In this document: one piece after another, positions 42,310 to 50,699 of the stretch
How positions within the stretch are numbered: position 1 is the stretch's first letter
How the letters are laid out: each line of letters opens with the position of its first letter
NCBI GenBank assembly: GCA_902582235.1
Contig: CACHQX010000001.1
Coordinates: 16,768 to 80,767, forward strand
Origin: an uncultured Pelagibacteraceae bacterium
GTDB taxonomy: Bacteria > Pseudomonadota > Alphaproteobacteria > Pelagibacterales > Pelagibacteraceae
Reading direction: 5' to 3'
Length of the DNA: 64,000 bases
Notes under the pieces: model-generated
Seen by the model: the letters and a program-made list of their open reading frames with translations, nothing else
Databases searched by the model: none
Told to the model about the DNA's origin: nothing
Position numbers and translations under genes: made by a program

Positions 42310-43164
42310 TTATTTCGAAGTGATTTTATTTATGTTTATATTACCAATATAAAACATTAAAGCAACGTATTGTATTAAAGCATAAATTGCTATCGGTGTA
42401 ATATATTCAATCTCATGAAATAATTGAGCTCCAACGATAAAGCCCATTGCACCATTTTGCAGCATAGCTTCAATCATAATAGTCCTTTTTACCTTAACAT
42501 CCCTTAATGTGTAACTTGTTATTATATAAACAGATGTCAAAACTGAAATAATCACAACGAAAGCAATTGCCCCTGCATCTGCGAAATAACCACCTAAATT
42601 TCCTTGTTCAGTAAATATTGCTACTAACAATATGATAATAAATAAAGCTAAAGCTGCTCTATCAAATTTTAAATTATTTTGCTCAGAAAATCTTTTAAAA
42701 TTTCCCCTTACAAGAATTCCAACAAAAGTTGGTAAAGCTATAAATAAAAACATTCTGACTGAGAATTTTAAAAGATTCAGATCAAATTCTACTGATGAAA
42801 AGAATGCAGCATATATCTTCAAAAACATTGGGATCGTTATAAATGATATCAATCCACAAATTGAGGTAATGCTTATTGATAAAGCTACATTTCCTCTAAC
42901 AAGTTTAGTAGCATAATTTGACATAACAGCAGAAGGCAGAATTAATAATAAGAATACTCCAAGTTGAAATTCGGCTTGCATTGGAAAAAAGGAAATAATG
43001 ATAATTCCAATTAATGGAAGCATTATCATTTGACATATTAGTGCTACAATAAGATTTCTAGGTTTTTTCAATACCTCAAAGAAATCTTTATAAGATAGAT
43101 TAAGACCCAAAGAAAACATGATAAAAATCATGCCAAGTGGTCCGACGGTTTTTACAAATTCCAC
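42310..43164 (-). CDS. bile acid:sodium symporter (BASS) family transporter, copy 1
   Basis: This 284-residue membrane protein has nine or ten helices. LGMIFIMFSLGLNLSYKDFFEVLKKPRNL, LLILPSAVMSNYATKLVRGNVALSISIT and EAMLQNGAMGFIVGAQLF are the conserved BASS elements, including the SN(YATK)-type crossover motif. Members take up organic anions with sodium. It is divergent from the double-HTH regulator gene with an inverted repeat between them, so that regulator may control it. A second BASS gene occurs at 55.4 kb. Confidence 0.86.
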   Translation of the reverse strand: MEFVKTVGPLGMIFIMFSLGLNLSYKDFFEVLKKPRNLIVALICQMIMLPLIGIIIISFFPMQAEFQLGVFLLLILPSAVMSNYATKLVRGNVALSISITSICGLISFITIPMFLKIYAAFFSSVEFDLNLLKFSVRMFLFIALPTFVGILVRGNFKRFSEQNNLKFDRAALALFIIILLVAIFTEQGNLGGYFADAGAIAFVVIISVLTSVYIITSYTLRDVKVKRTIMIEAMLQNGAMGFIVGAQLFHEIEYITPIAIYALIQYVALMFYIGNININKITSK

Positions 43165-43182
43165 AATTCCCTCACTCGCTTT

Positions 43183-43222
43183 ATGAACGAAAAAAAATAA
43201 AATTCAAGGCATTTTTGTTCAT
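43183..43222. promoter_or_regulatory. inverted repeat between the BASS gene and the regulator
   Basis: ATGAACGAAAAA (43183-43194) and TTTTTGTTCAT (43212-43222) are inverted repeats with one extra base in the left arm and 17 bases between. They lie in the 110-base divergent intergenic region. The site could be an operator for the neighbouring regulator, or a hairpin in either leader. Confidence 0.35.
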
Positions 43223-43274
43223 TTTGGGGTTGCTAAATCAAAAAATTTAGGATTATTTGCGTTAATAATAAAAA

Positions 43275-44279
43275 ATGTCTTTAAGAGAGCTAAAGTTTTC
43301 AGATCAAATTCAAGAAGAACAAGTTAAATCTGTCTATCATAAAAATTTTAATTATATCGTTACAGAAAGATTTTATTTCCAACAACAATGGCTACATGCT
43401 GCTTATAATAGATTTAAAGACTTTGATAAGTATTTAATCTTAATTCATCTAGTACACAAAACTTTTAAAGCATATGGAGATTTTCAAATTAAAAATTCAT
43501 TTGATGAGTTTTATGCAAAAGAAACTTATGAAATACAAAAAATAAATGTAATTGATTTATCAAAGGAATTACTAATTTCAAAGGAAACTACTAGAAGAAA
43601 AATTTTAGAAATGGAGAGAGATGGAGCTATTAAGAAAGATAAAAAAAAAATAATGATTAATCGTAAAGGACAAGAGTACCAAAAACCAAAAGACTCGATA
43701 CGAAATATGGCTAGATTACTTTCAAGATTTACTGAATTTCTAAGTCAAGCAGGATATTTAGATAAAAAAGTTGAAAATGCTGTTTTAGATAAAAAGATAA
43801 GAGATAATTTCACACAAATTTGGACTATCTTTTTTGAATTTCAAATACCAACTATTGTAGGTTGGAAAAAATTTTTTGGAGATATAGAGACCTGGGCTAT
43901 CTGGGCTCAATGTGCTTATAATCAAAATCTTGTAATGAATAAAGGTTTTAAAGAAAATATAAGTCCGGAATTAACAGCAGATAATTTTATTGAAAAAATT
44001 AACAATTGGGGAAACCAAGGTTTAAATGCAATGACCATATCTGAGTTATCAGGAATACCAAGACCTACAGCTCTTAGAAAATTAAATACTTTGCTTAAAA
44101 GAAAATTGCTTAAAAAGGATAAAAATAATCTTTATCTTTTATTCGGGTTACCAAAATTAGATACAAATACTATTGAAAAAGATGTAACTTTAAAAACAGT
44201 TCGTGATATTAATAAAAGCAATGAAGAAAGATTTATTAGAATGTTAACGAAAATATTGAATACTATCGTATTTAATTAA
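43275..44279 (+). CDS. double winged-helix transcriptional regulator, family not recognised
   Basis: This 334-residue soluble protein has two HTH-like segments. NVIDLSKELLISKETTRRKILEMERDGAIKKDKKKIMINR lies at about 95-135 and AMTISELSGIPRPTALRKLNTLLKRKLLKKDKNN at about 245-285. Both read as MarR/IclR-like wings that pair a recognition helix with a basic beta-hairpin. Between them is a helical domain rich in aromatic residues (WTIFFEFQIPTIVGWKKFF). No known effector domain is seen. It is divergent from a BASS carrier and convergent with a 62-residue gene, overlapping it by four bases. I infer DNA binding; the regulon is unknown. Confidence 0.75.
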   Translation: MSLRELKFSDQIQEEQVKSVYHKNFNYIVTERFYFQQQWLHAAYNRFKDFDKYLILIHLVHKTFKAYGDFQIKNSFDEFYAKETYEIQKINVIDLSKELLISKETTRRKILEMERDGAIKKDKKKIMINRKGQEYQKPKDSIRNMARLLSRFTEFLSQAGYLDKKVENAVLDKKIRDNFTQIWTIFFEFQIPTIVGWKKFFGDIETWAIWAQCAYNQNLVMNKGFKENISPELTADNFIEKINNWGNQGLNAMTISELSGIPRPTALRKLNTLLKRKLLKKDKNNLYLLFGLPKLDTNTIEKDVTLKTVRDINKSNEERFIRMLTKILNTIVFN

Positions 44280-44464
44280 AGAGAAGCAATAATACCAGTA
44301 ATTACTATCACTGAACCAATCAAACCTAAGAATAAAAGATTTTCTTTTCTTTCTTTTTTCTTCTCGTCTCTAACTCTTGATAGTAAATCGTTGATATCAA
44401 CTTTAATATTTGGCGTTTTTTTAAGCTCTACTTGTTGATCGTAATTTGATGTTTCCCCACTCAT
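44276..44464 (-). CDS. small single-helix membrane protein
   Basis: The 62-residue product has a charged, soluble N-terminus with NIKVDINDLLSRVRDEKKKERKENL and a C-terminal helix LLFLGLIGSVIVITGIIASL. The composition change at the membrane segment and the lack of an alternative gene in this strip support it as real rather than a chance ORF. It overlaps the 3' end of the regulator gene by four bases, convergently. Its function is unknown. The basic juxtamembrane stretch predicts a cytoplasmic N-terminus. Confidence 0.65.
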   Translation of the reverse strand: MSGETSNYDQQVELKKTPNIKVDINDLLSRVRDEKKKERKENLLFLGLIGSVIVITGIIASL

Positions 44465-44574
44465 GAGATGTATTTAACACCAACCGATTCGAATTTTCAA
44501 GAAAATCCTTGTTCAAAATGAGTTGAATGTTTTGGGCAGTATGTTACTTTATAACATCTTTGTCCAAAATGGTC

Positions 44575-47019
44575 TTATAATGAATTCAGTTTTTTGTCGT
44601 TTAAAGGTCGGGTAATCACAGAAGCTTGGTATTTTTTTTTCTCAATCTCTATCTCAAAGGCTTCTTTATCTATCCCGTCACTGCTTAATCCAGAGTTTAT
44701 ATATCCAAAAGCTAAATTTTTGTTGTAATTAAAAGAGTAACAGCCTGAAGTTGTACGTCCCACAATCTTATCTTTTAAATAAATGGGTTCATCATGAAGC
44801 AACAATGGTGCTCCTTCTTTAGAATTGTTCAAAATGAGCATTTTAAATTTCTTATGATCTTTTTGATCTCGTTTTTTCTCTAAAGCAGCCCTTCCAATGA
44901 AATTTATATTTTTTTTAAAACTTACAGCAAAGCTTAAACCTGCCTCAAATTGGTTTTCTTCAGGTGAAATATCGTGGCCCCAATGTAAATAACCACTTTC
45001 CATCCTCATAATATCCATTGCATGCATTCCACAAAGAGAAATTTTGTAAGTTTTTCCTTTATTGATTAAAATATCAAAAAGTTTTACTGCATTTTCTTTT
45101 TTAACATAAAGTTCAAAGCCTAATTCGCCCACATATGAAATTCTTTGGGCCCATACTTCTACATCATTTATTTTAACAAATTTTGCTGTAGCAAATTTGA
45201 AGTTTTCATTAGAAAAATCATCTGAGCTGATTGAAGAAATCATTTCTCTGCTTTTTGGACCGAATAAGCCTAGACAACAATAATCTTCAGTAACATCTGT
45301 TAGTTTCACATCTTTAGAAATATGCTTTAAAATATGAAATTTATCGTGTTCTCTATTTGCGGCAGATGAAACAATTCTAAAATAATTCTTTTTAATACAA
45401 ATAACAGTTAAATCAGTTTCAATTCCTCCATCTGAATTTAACATTTGCGTATATTTAATTTTACCAGGTTCATTTGGAATATTTGCTGTACATAATATTT
45501 GCAACTCTTCATGAACTTTTTCTCCTTTTAAATCAAATTTTGAAAATGGAGATAATTCAAATAAACCTATATTTGTTCTTGCATTTATTGTTTCAAACTT
45601 TGCGCTAGGATACCAGTTTTGATAATTGTAACTATATTTATAATCTTTATTTTTCTCGTCTTTTGAAAACCACATTGGTCTTTCATAACCACCAGATACA
45701 CCAAAACATGCGCCATGATCTTTTAATCTATCATGATAAGGAAGAGTAATTACATTTCTTGAAGTGTTGTGTTGTTTATACGGCCAGTGCATTCCATATA
45801 AATCACCAAGTGTTTCCGTCACTCTTTCTTTAATAAAATTAATACTAGAATGAAATTTTTGAAATCTTTTAATGTCGTAACTAAAAATATCTTCATTAAT
45901 ATGACCATTCATCATCCATTCGGCTGTTACTTTACCAACACCACCAGCACTTGCTATTCCAATACTATTTAAGCCACAACAAACAAAAAAGTTTTTAACT
46001 TCAGGAACTTCACCTAACAAAGTATTTGTATCTGGTGTAAAAGACTCTGGACCTGCAAAAAATTTTCTTATTCCTGTTTTTTCAAGAATAGGAAATCTTT
46101 TCATACACGCATTTAAATAAGGTTCAAAATGTTCTAAATTTTCTGGAAACTCACCAAAAGAAAAATTTTCTGGAACTTTATTAGTTTTATCAAATGCTGG
46201 AATAGATTTTCCCTCAAATATTCCTAAAAGTAATTTTCCAGCATCTTCTTTAAAGTAAGTTCTGCTATCAAAATCTCTGATTACTGGTAAATCTTTTGGT
46301 ACTTCTTTTACTGGTTCCGTAATTACATAAAAGTGTTCAGCTGGATATAATGGAATGCTAACACCTAACTTTTCTCCAATTTGTCTTGACCACATTCCTG
46401 TTGCTAAAACAATATATTCACACTCAATTTTTTCCCCATTAACAACTACACCTTCTATTCTTTTATTCTTAACTAAAATGTCTTTTACAGGTGAGTCTTC
46501 AAAAATTTTTGCACCTTCTGCTCTCGCAGCTTTAGCAAGTAATTGAGTTATTCCTGATGGATCTCCTGATCCATCTCCTGGCATTAAAATACCACCTAAC
46601 AGATCATCATTTTTAATTAATGGAACCTTTTCTTTAATTTGATCTTTATTTAAAATTTGTACATCAACATCAAAAAGTTGAGCAGTTGTTGCTTGTCTTT
46701 TTAATTCCTGCCATCTACCCTCTTCTTGAGCAATTGACATTGCACCATTTAAACGAAGTCCTGCTGAGTGATCTACTTTTTTTTCAAGTTCTTTATAAAG
46801 ATCTAACGAATATTTTCTGATTTTCGTAATTGTTGCAGAAGGTCCTAATTGACTAACCAGTCCTGCTGCGTGCCAAGTGGTACCTGAAGTTAGTTTATCT
46901 CTTTCTAAAAGGATAACATCTTTCCAGCCAAACTTTGCTAAATGGTAAGCACATGAACATCCAACAACCCCACCACCAATAACAACAACTTTTGTGCTAC
47001 TAGGTATTTTTTTACTCAT
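44575..47019 (-). CDS. dimethylglycine/sarcosine dehydrogenase-like flavoprotein (DAO + GCV_T)
   Basis: The 814-residue protein has an FAD oxidoreductase domain (about 1-400), starting VVVIGGGVVGCSCAYHLAKFGW, with TSGTTWHAAGLVSQ, where a His usually carries covalent FAD in this group. A folate-binding aminomethyltransferase (GCV_T) domain follows (about 430-800), with CCLGLFGPKSREMI and GELGFELYV. This layout oxidises N-methyl groups of dimethylglycine or sarcosine and passes the carbon to tetrahydrofolate. It lies four bases after ald and ends the aminotransferase-ald operon. The exact amine is unknown; glycine betaine breakdown is the likely source. Confidence 0.88.
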   Translation of the reverse strand: MSKKIPSSTKVVVIGGGVVGCSCAYHLAKFGWKDVILLERDKLTSGTTWHAAGLVSQLGPSATITKIRKYSLDLYKELEKKVDHSAGLRLNGAMSIAQEEGRWQELKRQATTAQLFDVDVQILNKDQIKEKVPLIKNDDLLGGILMPGDGSGDPSGITQLLAKAARAEGAKIFEDSPVKDILVKNKRIEGVVVNGEKIECEYIVLATGMWSRQIGEKLGVSIPLYPAEHFYVITEPVKEVPKDLPVIRDFDSRTYFKEDAGKLLLGIFEGKSIPAFDKTNKVPENFSFGEFPENLEHFEPYLNACMKRFPILEKTGIRKFFAGPESFTPDTNTLLGEVPEVKNFFVCCGLNSIGIASAGGVGKVTAEWMMNGHINEDIFSYDIKRFQKFHSSINFIKERVTETLGDLYGMHWPYKQHNTSRNVITLPYHDRLKDHGACFGVSGGYERPMWFSKDEKNKDYKYSYNYQNWYPSAKFETINARTNIGLFELSPFSKFDLKGEKVHEELQILCTANIPNEPGKIKYTQMLNSDGGIETDLTVICIKKNYFRIVSSAANREHDKFHILKHISKDVKLTDVTEDYCCLGLFGPKSREMISSISSDDFSNENFKFATAKFVKINDVEVWAQRISYVGELGFELYVKKENAVKLFDILINKGKTYKISLCGMHAMDIMRMESGYLHWGHDISPEENQFEAGLSFAVSFKKNINFIGRAALEKKRDQKDHKKFKMLILNNSKEGAPLLLHDEPIYLKDKIVGRTTSGCYSFNYNKNLAFGYINSGLSSDGIDKEAFEIEIEKKKYQASVITRPLNDKKLNSL

Positions 47020-47023
47020 TTAA

Positions 47024-48142
47024 TTAATTTTTGATTGCTTCACCTGCGCTAACATATTCGTAACCAAAAACATCTGCAACAGCTTTATAAGTCACATGGC
47101 CTTTGTGAACATTAAGTCCTGCCAAGAAATTCTTATCTTCGCCTAAAGCTTTTTGATAACCTTTATTTGCTAATTTTACTAAATATGGAAGAGTTGCTTT
47201 ATTAAGTGCGAATGTAGAAGTTCTTGGCACTCCACCTGGCATATTGGCAACACAATAATGAACAATATCATCTACTATGTATGTTGGATCTCCGTGAGTG
47301 GTTGGTTTACTTGTTTCAACACATCCACCTTGATCAATTGCAACATCCACAATTACTGAACCTCTTTTCATTAATTTTAGCATATCTTTAGTAACTAATT
47401 TTGGAGCTTCTGCACCAGGAATTAAAACACCACCAACTAATAAATCAGCTTCAGAAACTAATTTATTTAAATCAACTTTATCACTTTGCTCTGGAATAAT
47501 TTTATCACCAAACATTTTAACTAATTGTTTTAATCTTTCTTCAGACTTATCAACTATATGAACTTTAGCTCTCATGCCTGTTGCAATAATTGCAGCGTTT
47601 TCTCCAACTACTCCACCACCAAGAATTAATACATTTGCTGGCTCACCGCCTGGTGCTCCGCCTAATAAAATACCCCTACCCTTTTGATTTTTTTCTAAAC
47701 AATGTGCTCCAGCTTGAACTGACATACGTCCAGCAACCGCACTCATTGGTGCGAGCAATGGAAGTCTACCGTTATCATCTGTAACAGTTTCATATGCAAT
47801 ATTAATACTTTTAGATTTAATCAATCCTTCAGTAAGTTCTTTTGCAGCAGCTAAATGAAGATAAGTATAAAGAATTTGATTTTCTCTTAACATATCTACC
47901 TCAACTTTTTGAGGTTCTTTTACTTTTACAATAATGTCTGCATCATTAAAAATATCACCAGCTGTTTTTACAATTTTTGCACCAGCTTTAGTATATTGAT
48001 CGTTATCAAAACCAGCTTCGAAACCACCATTGTTTTCAACCAAAACTTCATGACCCTCACTTATTAAAGTTTTCACACTTTCAGGGGTTAAACCAATTCT
48101 TGTTTCTTGAGGTTTTATCTCTTTTGGGACACCAATTTTCAT
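47024..48142 (-). CDS. ald: alanine dehydrogenase
   Basis: Ald reversibly oxidises L-alanine to pyruvate, ammonium and NADH. The 372-residue protein begins MKIGVPKEIKPQETRIGLTPESV, with NADIIVKVKEP-type sequence in the form DADIIVKVKEPQKVE. NAD binding is in VLILGGGVVGENAAIIATG, and DVAIDQGGCVETSKPTTH is the conserved active-site region. It sits in an operon eight bases after an omega-amino acid:pyruvate aminotransferase, whose alanine product it would turn back to pyruvate. That pairing is typical of taurine use. Confidence 0.95.
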   Translation of the reverse strand: MKIGVPKEIKPQETRIGLTPESVKTLISEGHEVLVENNGGFEAGFDNDQYTKAGAKIVKTAGDIFNDADIIVKVKEPQKVEVDMLRENQILYTYLHLAAAKELTEGLIKSKSINIAYETVTDDNGRLPLLAPMSAVAGRMSVQAGAHCLEKNQKGRGILLGGAPGGEPANVLILGGGVVGENAAIIATGMRAKVHIVDKSEERLKQLVKMFGDKIIPEQSDKVDLNKLVSEADLLVGGVLIPGAEAPKLVTKDMLKLMKRGSVIVDVAIDQGGCVETSKPTTHGDPTYIVDDIVHYCVANMPGGVPRTSTFALNKATLPYLVKLANKGYQKALGEDKNFLAGLNVHKGHVTYKAVADVFGYEYVSAGEAIKN

Positions 48143-48150
48143 AAAGAAAA

Positions 48151-49491
48151 TTAATTTTTTTTACTTTTACTGTAATTAGTAATTCCAGTTCTTAATTTTT
48201 CTATTATTTCATCAATATGTTTTTTCTCACATATAAACATAGGTGCAATAATAAGTGCATCACCAGTTGCTTTGAAATTAACTCCAGCATCATAACAATG
48301 TTTGAAAGTTGCAAGTCCTGCTTTACCGGGTTTTCCATCCATCTTAATATCAATTCCACCCATCATTCCGTATCCCCTAATATTTTCAACAACATCTATA
48401 TCTTTTAGTGAAAACAATCCTTCTTGGAAGTATGGACTTAACTCTTTTGCTCTTTTAAAAATATCTTCCTTTTCAAAAATATCCTGTACTGCTAAAGCAG
48501 CAGCTACAGATATAGGAATTCCAGAATATGTGTATCCATGAAATAATTCTACAGCACCTTTAGGAGATGCATCCATGACTGCATCATAAATTTCTTCTTT
48601 ACATGCAACAACACCAAACGGAACAATTCCATTAGTTGTAGCTTTTGCCATCGTCATAATATCTGGAGTTACACCAAATTCTTGTGCACCGAAAGCAGAT
48701 CCTGTTCTGCCCCATCCTGTTATTACTTCATCAAAAATTAAAAGAATATTATGTTTGTCACAAAGTTCTCTTAATCTTTGTAAGTATCCAACTGGAGGAA
48801 CTAGTGTTCCAGTAGAACCTGCAATTGGTTCTACAATACATGCTGCAATATTTTCTGATCCAAAGTTTGTACAAATTCTTTCTAAGTCATTTGCAATATC
48901 AGCACCAGTTTCTGGTTGACCAGATACAAATTTATGTTCGTCTAAGTGGGTATGTCTCATATGCACTACACCTGGCATCAAAACACTTGCATATGCTTTA
49001 ACGTTGTTAATCATACCGCCAACAGAAGTAGCTCCAATATTCATACCGTGGTATGCTCTTTCTCTTCCAACAAATCTAAACCTTTGACCTTCACCTCTTG
49101 CTTTGTGATACGCTACACTAATCTTAATTGCAGTCTCTACAGCAGTAGATCCACAAATTGTATAAAAAATTCTATTTAAGTTTCCTGGAGTATGTTTTGA
49201 AATTCTAGTTGCTAATTCAAAAGATCCACCAAAACCTTGTTGAAAGGGTTGAGCATAATCTAATGTTTTTAATTGATTTGTAATTGCATCAATAATTTCC
49301 ATTCGACCATGACCGAGTGGATTACAAAAAAGTCCAGAGCTTGCATCTATTTGAGTATTTCCCTCGTGGTTTTTTAGATAAACGCCTTTAGCTTCAGTAA
49401 TTAATCTTGGTCTTTCTTTGAAATCTTTGTTGGATGTAAACGGCATCCAATGTTCATTAAGTGAATTTGGTATTGATGGTTTTTGACTCAT
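48151..49491 (-). CDS. class III omega-amino acid:pyruvate aminotransferase (taurine or beta-alanine type)
   Basis: This 446-residue PLP enzyme has EHWMPFTSNKDFKERPRLI at the start, the form shared with beta-alanine:pyruvate transaminases. ICGSTAVETAIKISVAYHKARGEGQR and LIFDEVITGWGRTGSAFGAQ follow, and the PLP Lys is in MTMAKATTNG. It transfers the amino group of a substrate such as taurine, beta-alanine or hypotaurine to pyruvate. Ald lies downstream and the divergent tauABC 180 bases away. Context favours taurine:pyruvate aminotransferase (Tpa). Sequence alone cannot exclude beta-alanine. Confidence 0.85.
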   Translation of the reverse strand: MSQKPSIPNSLNEHWMPFTSNKDFKERPRLITEAKGVYLKNHEGNTQIDASSGLFCNPLGHGRMEIIDAITNQLKTLDYAQPFQQGFGGSFELATRISKHTPGNLNRIFYTICGSTAVETAIKISVAYHKARGEGQRFRFVGRERAYHGMNIGATSVGGMINNVKAYASVLMPGVVHMRHTHLDEHKFVSGQPETGADIANDLERICTNFGSENIAACIVEPIAGSTGTLVPPVGYLQRLRELCDKHNILLIFDEVITGWGRTGSAFGAQEFGVTPDIMTMAKATTNGIVPFGVVACKEEIYDAVMDASPKGAVELFHGYTYSGIPISVAAALAVQDIFEKEDIFKRAKELSPYFQEGLFSLKDIDVVENIRGYGMMGGIDIKMDGKPGKAGLATFKHCYDAGVNFKATGDALIIAPMFICEKKHIDEIIEKLRTGITNYSKSKKN

Positions 49492-49516
49492 TTTTATTTA
49501 TCCTTAATAATTAAAC

Positions 49517-49532
49517 TAATTAATATTAATTA
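49517..49532. promoter_or_regulatory. 16-base perfect palindrome in the aminotransferase leader
   Basis: TAATTAATATTAATTA is a perfect palindrome downstream of the likely start of the minus-strand transcript. Being made only of A and T in an AT-rich genome, it may be chance. Its position just after the -10 would suit a repressor site. Confidence 0.25.
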
Positions 49533-49545
49533 ACTATAAAAATCT

Positions 49546-49554
49546 ATTATACCA
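49546..49554 (-). promoter_or_regulatory. extended -10 promoter of the aminotransferase-ald operon
   Basis: On the minus strand TGGTATAAT is a full extended -10 element, about 55 bases ahead of the aminotransferase ATG. A similar sequence, TGCTGGTTATAA, lies in mirror orientation for tauA on the other side of the same intergenic region. No good -35 is present, as expected for extended -10 promoters. Confidence 0.5.
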
Positions 49555-49637
49555 GCACAACCAAAAATTGAATAGTCTATTTTGACACCCATTCCTGTTA
49601 ACAACTTCATTTACTTTGGTTCTATTTTCAACTTAAA

Positions 49638-49650
49638 TGCTGGTTATAAA
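49638..49650 (+). promoter_or_regulatory. probable extended -10 promoter of tauA
   Basis: TGCTGGTTATAAA precedes the tauA ATG by about 20 bases and mirrors the element at 49546-49557. A start so near the ATG would give a very short leader that still includes the GGAGAGG ribosome site only partly. The element could therefore be a regulator site instead; a TTGACA at 49582-49587 offers an alternative -35. Confidence 0.35.
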
Positions 49651-49671
49651 TTTAAATAAGGAGAGGAATAA

Positions 49672-50613
49672 ATGAGAAAAATACTAAGTTTTATTCTTGG
49701 AAGTATATTAGCTCTTAACTTAACTATTTCAGTTGCTAATTCAGCTGCAAAAGAAGTTAGAGTTGCTTACTTTTTAGAATGGCCTAGTCCAAACCTGGAG
49801 GACATGCAGAAGAAAAATTTTGCTAAAGCTTTAGGTGTACCAGTTAAGTGGACTAACTTCACAAACGGTGGAGCAATGACTGACGCTATGTTAGCGGGCG
49901 ACATCGATATTTCTTACTCACAAGGTTTAGTACCTTTCATAAACGCAGTTAAATCAAAAGCACCTATTAAGCTTGTTGATATAGCTATGGAATATGGAAT
50001 GGGTGGAACAACTTGTGTAACTTCAAATGCTTCAGGTATTACGAAAGCTAATGCTACTGAACTTGAAGGTAAAAAAGTTGCTGTACCACTAGGAACAATG
50101 GCTGAATACGTTTTTGATGAAAGTATGAAAGTTGTTGGCGCAGACAGAAAAAAAATGGATATCATTCAAATGGACCCTGAAGAAGGTGCTGCTGCTTTAG
50201 TAAGCGGTGATGTTGTAATGGCATGTTTATTTGGTGGTAATTCAATTAAAGCTGCAACAGCTGTTGGAACAAGACTACTTACAGTTCAAGAAGCAAGAGA
50301 CGCTGGTATATTAGGAATAGACATTACTTCAGTAACTACTAAGTTTATGAAGGAAAATCCTGAAATGCTAAGAACTTTTATTGAAGTTACTCATGAAGCT
50401 AATGCTAGATACAAAGCTGGTAAAAGCGACATGAATTCTATGTCTAAAGCTTCTGAAATGAAAGTTGGTGATATGAAAGAAACTTTAAGTGGTTTCAAAT
50501 TTTTAACACCAGCAGAGACTAAGCAATCTATGACTAAAGGAAATCTTGATGCATTCTTAAAAGGAATGGGAACACCTAGAGGAAACGTAGACACTAGTTT
50601 CTTACCTTTATAA
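49672..50613 (+). CDS. tauA: taurine-type ABC transporter, periplasmic binding protein
   Basis: This 313-residue binding protein has a signal peptide (MRKILSFILGSILALNLTIS, cleavage near ANSA). EVRVAYFLEWPSPNLEDMQKK, GDIDISYSQGLVPFINAVK and CVTSNASGI belong to the TauA/SsuA (NMT1-like) group, with ELEGKKVAVPLGTMAEYVF as the hinge region. GGAGAGG just before the ATG is one of the strongest ribosome sites in the window. A terminator follows the gene before tauB, consistent with high production of the binding protein. The ligand is taurine by homology and by the neighbouring aminotransferase, but other sulfonates are possible. Confidence 0.9.
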   Translation: MRKILSFILGSILALNLTISVANSAAKEVRVAYFLEWPSPNLEDMQKKNFAKALGVPVKWTNFTNGGAMTDAMLAGDIDISYSQGLVPFINAVKSKAPIKLVDIAMEYGMGGTTCVTSNASGITKANATELEGKKVAVPLGTMAEYVFDESMKVVGADRKKMDIIQMDPEEGAAALVSGDVVMACLFGGNSIKAATAVGTRLLTVQEARDAGILGIDITSVTTKFMKENPEMLRTFIEVTHEANARYKAGKSDMNSMSKASEMKVGDMKETLSGFKFLTPAETKQSMTKGNLDAFLKGMGTPRGNVDTSFLPL

Positions 50614-50633
50614 TCATAAGGTTAAATATTTAA

Positions 50634-50672
50634 ATAGGCGCCAATTTTTTTTAATTGGTGCCTATTTTTTTT
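50634..50672 (+). terminator. intrinsic terminator between tauA and tauB
   Basis: ATAGGCGCCAATT (50634-50646) pairs with AATTGGTGCCTAT (50653-50665), 13 pairs with one G-U, around a loop of six T. A run of eight T follows. It lies 20 bases after the tauA stop and 28 before the tauB ATG. Since tauBC have no clear separate promoter, partial read-through is likely. Confidence 0.88.
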
Positions 50673-50699
50673 ATATAAATTTTAATGTAAGGTCTTGTT

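Noticed and set aside
44541-44557. ATGTTACTTTATAACAT inverted repeat
   Set aside because: Six-base arms in AT-rich intergenic sequence are too short to support a terminator or operator alone.
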